NCBI GenBank assembly: GCA_028278125.1
Contig: JANQEY010000262.1
Location: forward strand, 1-16,170
Direction of reading: 5' to 3'
Length of the DNA stretch: 16,170 nucleotides
Source: a bacterium
GTDB lineage: Bacteria > Electryoneota > Electryoneia > Electryoneales > Electryoneaceae
Both the position numbers and the translations under genes were made by a program. Shown piece by piece: positions 14,830 through 16,170 of this stretch. Position 1 is the stretch's first letter. Every line of letters begins with the position of its first letter. The notes below the pieces were generated by a model. The model was not told where the DNA came from. It saw only the letters and a program-made list of their open reading frames with translations, and ran no database searches.

Positions 14830-15660
14830 TCACCGGTTCATCACCACTTCCTGCTCATTCACTTTTGTATTCTCAACATTATCAGGCCAGACCAGCAATA
14901 CTTCGCGGCTCTGACTCAGACTTGCGCTTGGAGTTACCGATACCTTGGCAAACGCCCCCCCTGGTTCCGATATTATTGTGGCAATGGTCCCAACCGGATA
15001 ACCTCTCGGAAAACGCCGGCCCAGACCGGAGGAAATGATCAGATCGCCCACATTGATATCCGCATTAGTAGGAAGATACTCCAGCAGAACCGTATTGTGT
15101 TGTCCGGTACCGGTAGCTATCGCACGTAATCCATTACGGTTTACCTGTACCGGCAGGGCATGACTGGGATCGGTAATTAATAACACCTTGCTGGAAAAGG
15201 TTCCGACATGAAATACCTGACCAATAATACCATTAGCATCGACAACCGGCTGACCGTCATATACCCCATCACGTGTCCCCTTGTTAATCTCAATCAGGTG
15301 ACGGAAGGGTTCCAGTTCGACAGCAAGCAGTTCTGCAATCAGTACACGTTCCTTAAATTCAATTGATGAACCCAGTAGCTGACGTAATCTCTTGTTTTCC
15401 TCCTCTAATACAACAAATCTCTGTAATTTTGAATTAAGCAACTGGTGTTCTTCACGTAAACGTGCATTTTCTTCCATAATGACTTTTCTGCTGACTAAAG
15501 ACTCTGACATCCAACGGCCCATTTCAATCGGAATATTTACCGCAACCTGGATAGGATAAACAAGCGTAGACAATGCACTACGCACAAGTCTAAGGTGTCC
15601 CTGCCGATGATCGACAGTCATGATAATAATCGAAACCAGTATGAAGAAAATAAGCCTCAT
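14830..15660 (-). CDS. mreC: Rod shape-determining protein MreC
   Basis: Bitopic inner-membrane protein that links MreB to the periplasmic synthases and activates PBP2. Seen here: a membrane helix (RLIFFILVSIIIMTV), a coiled coil with regular heptads (about 58-97, including EENARLREEHQLLNSKLQRF), then the beta-domain with LIEINKGTRDGVYDGQPVV, GIIGQVFHVGTFSSKVLLITDPSHALPVQV and GDLIISSGLGRRFPRGYPVG. It ends at 276 residues without the long proline-rich tail of E. coli MreC. The first ATG (15660) is given as the start, but the real one is probably an ATC at 15696. The 12 extra codons encode IKTLFLKNPSAS, which resembles the normal MreC N-terminus, and AAGGAG sits 6 bases before that ATC, whereas ATG 15660 has no such site. 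Confidence 0.95.
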   Translation of the reverse strand: MRLIFFILVSIIIMTVDHRQGHLRLVRSALSTLVYPIQVAVNIPIEMGRWMSESLVSRKVIMEENARLREEHQLLNSKLQRFVVLEEENKRLRQLLGSSIEFKERVLIAELLAVELEPFRHLIEINKGTRDGVYDGQPVVDANGIIGQVFHVGTFSSKVLLITDPSHALPVQVNRNGLRAIATGTGQHNTVLLEYLPTNADINVGDLIISSGLGRRFPRGYPVGTIATIISEPGGAFAKVSVTPSASLSQSREVLLVWPDNVENTKVNEQEVVMNR

Positions 15661-15702
15661 ACTGGCCGATGGATTTTTCAGGAACAGTGTTTTGATAACT
15701 CG

Positions 15703-15708
15703 CTCCTT
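15703..15708 (-). promoter_or_regulatory. Strong Shine-Dalgarno AAGGAG aimed at an ATC codon of mreC
   Basis: AAGGAG occupies 15708-15703 on the minus strand. Six bases later comes ATC (15696-15694), in frame with mreC. An in-frame TGA lies just upstream and no ATG, GTG or TTG intervenes before ATG 15660, which is 42 bases from this site. Confidence 0.65.
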
Positions 15709-15724
15709 ACTTCAGCATAAGCTT

Positions 15725-16170
15725 TTATTCAACTGCCAGGATATCGTCTCCGTACTCATCAATCATTTCCAGATAACGCCCGCCACCCCTGGCAACACAT
15801 GTCAGCGGATCTTCAGCGACAATCACCGGCAAACCCGTTTCTTCCATCATCAGGCGGTCCAGATCACGCAATAACGCTCCACCACCGGTTAAAACCATAC
15901 CACGCTCAGCAACATCCGATCCTAATTCAGGGGGCGTTTTTTCCAGTGCATTCTTCACTGCATCAACCATGCCGGTTAACGGTTCCTGCAGGGCCTCAAG
16001 AATCTCGTTACTATTCAGGGTAAAACTTCGCGGGATACCTTCAGCAAGATTACGTCCCCTGACTTCCATCTCCCGTACTTCATTGCCCGGATAAGCACAA
16101 CCAATCTCCTGTTTGATCCGTTCGGCCGTGGCATCACCTATCAGCGTACCGTAATTCCGCCTGACATAAT
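15725..16170 (-). CDS. mreB: Rod shape-determining actin homologue MreB, C-terminal part
   Basis: The frame stays open to the right window edge, so this is the last 148 codons of a gene whose N-terminus lies outside. MreB is the bacterial actin that forms membrane-bound filaments and orients the elongasome. The fragment covers actin subdomains [25 protein letters not shown] at its start, [21 protein letters not shown], the phosphate/adenosine loop [17 protein letters not shown], and the terminal [20 protein letters not shown]. An internal ATG (16069) is not the start, because conserved MreB sequence continues upstream of it. It is the first gene of mreBCD; the stop lies 64 bases before the first mreC ATG, or 28 bases before the ATC proposed as the mreC start. 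Confidence 0.98.
   Translation of the reverse strand, partial: YVRRNYGTLIGDATAERIKQEIGCAYPGNEVREMEVRGRNLAEGIPRSFTLNSNEILEALQEPLTGMVDAVKNALEKTPPELGSDVAERGMVLTGGGALLRDLDRLMMEETGLPVIVAEDPLTCVARGGGRYLEMIDEYGDDILAVE

Noticed and set aside
1..16170. CRISPR arrays, tRNA or rRNA genes, insertion sequences, integrases
   Set aside because: Looked for by eye on both strands; no regular repeat-spacer pattern, cloverleaf, transposase motif or flanking inverted repeat was seen.

Overview
The window is chromosomal DNA from a gammaproteobacterium, by eye roughly mid-40s percent G+C. The evidence is the gene order mreB-mreC-mreD-mrdA-rodA-mltB-rlpA-dacA together with ybeD-lipB-lipA. In Escherichia coli and relatives these form one neighbourhood that links rod-shape peptidoglycan synthesis with lipoate attachment. 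Several proteins (LipA, LipB, YbeD, QueD, YadG, YadH, MreB, MreD) can be matched by eye to remembered E. coli sequences. The species cannot be named from the window.

Layout. Positions 1-2093 (minus strand): the first 50 codons of a DUF218 (YdcF/ElyC-like) membrane protein, then lipA, lipB and ybeD, reading leftward. Positions 2094-5741 (plus strand): a small secreted protein of unknown function, a protein with two cyclic-nucleotide-binding domains and nothing else, and a YadG/YadH-type ABC exporter. Positions 5831-7292 (minus strand): a divergent isocitrate/isopropylmalate dehydrogenase relative and queD. Positions 7358-16170 (minus strand): dat (D-amino acid transaminase), dacA, rlpA, mltB, rodA, mrdA, mreD, mreC and the C-terminal part of mreB.

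How the genes work together. MreB, MreC, MreD, RodA and PBP2 (MrdA) form the elongasome, which builds the cylindrical cell wall. MltB and RlpA are glycan-cleaving lytic transglycosylases. DacA trims stem pentapeptides, and Dat can supply D-glutamate or D-alanine. The genes are tightly packed and largely co-directional, with likely internal promoters before mrdA and perhaps before dacA. LipB moves octanoyl from acyl carrier protein to lipoyl domains, LipA inserts the two sulfurs, and YbeD is the small DUF493 protein that travels with them. The unrelated block at about 2.2-7.3 kb separates dat/dacA from ybeD/lipBA, which are adjacent in E. coli.

Most of the window is ordinary core genome. I found no mobile element, CRISPR array, tRNA, rRNA or recognisable defence system. 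The points most worth a second look are: mreC appears to begin at a non-standard AUC codon placed exactly behind a strong ribosome binding site; the dehydrogenase-like protein has unusual active-site positions; the tandem cyclic-nucleotide-binding protein has no output domain; and an inverted-repeat block fills the dat-queD gap.
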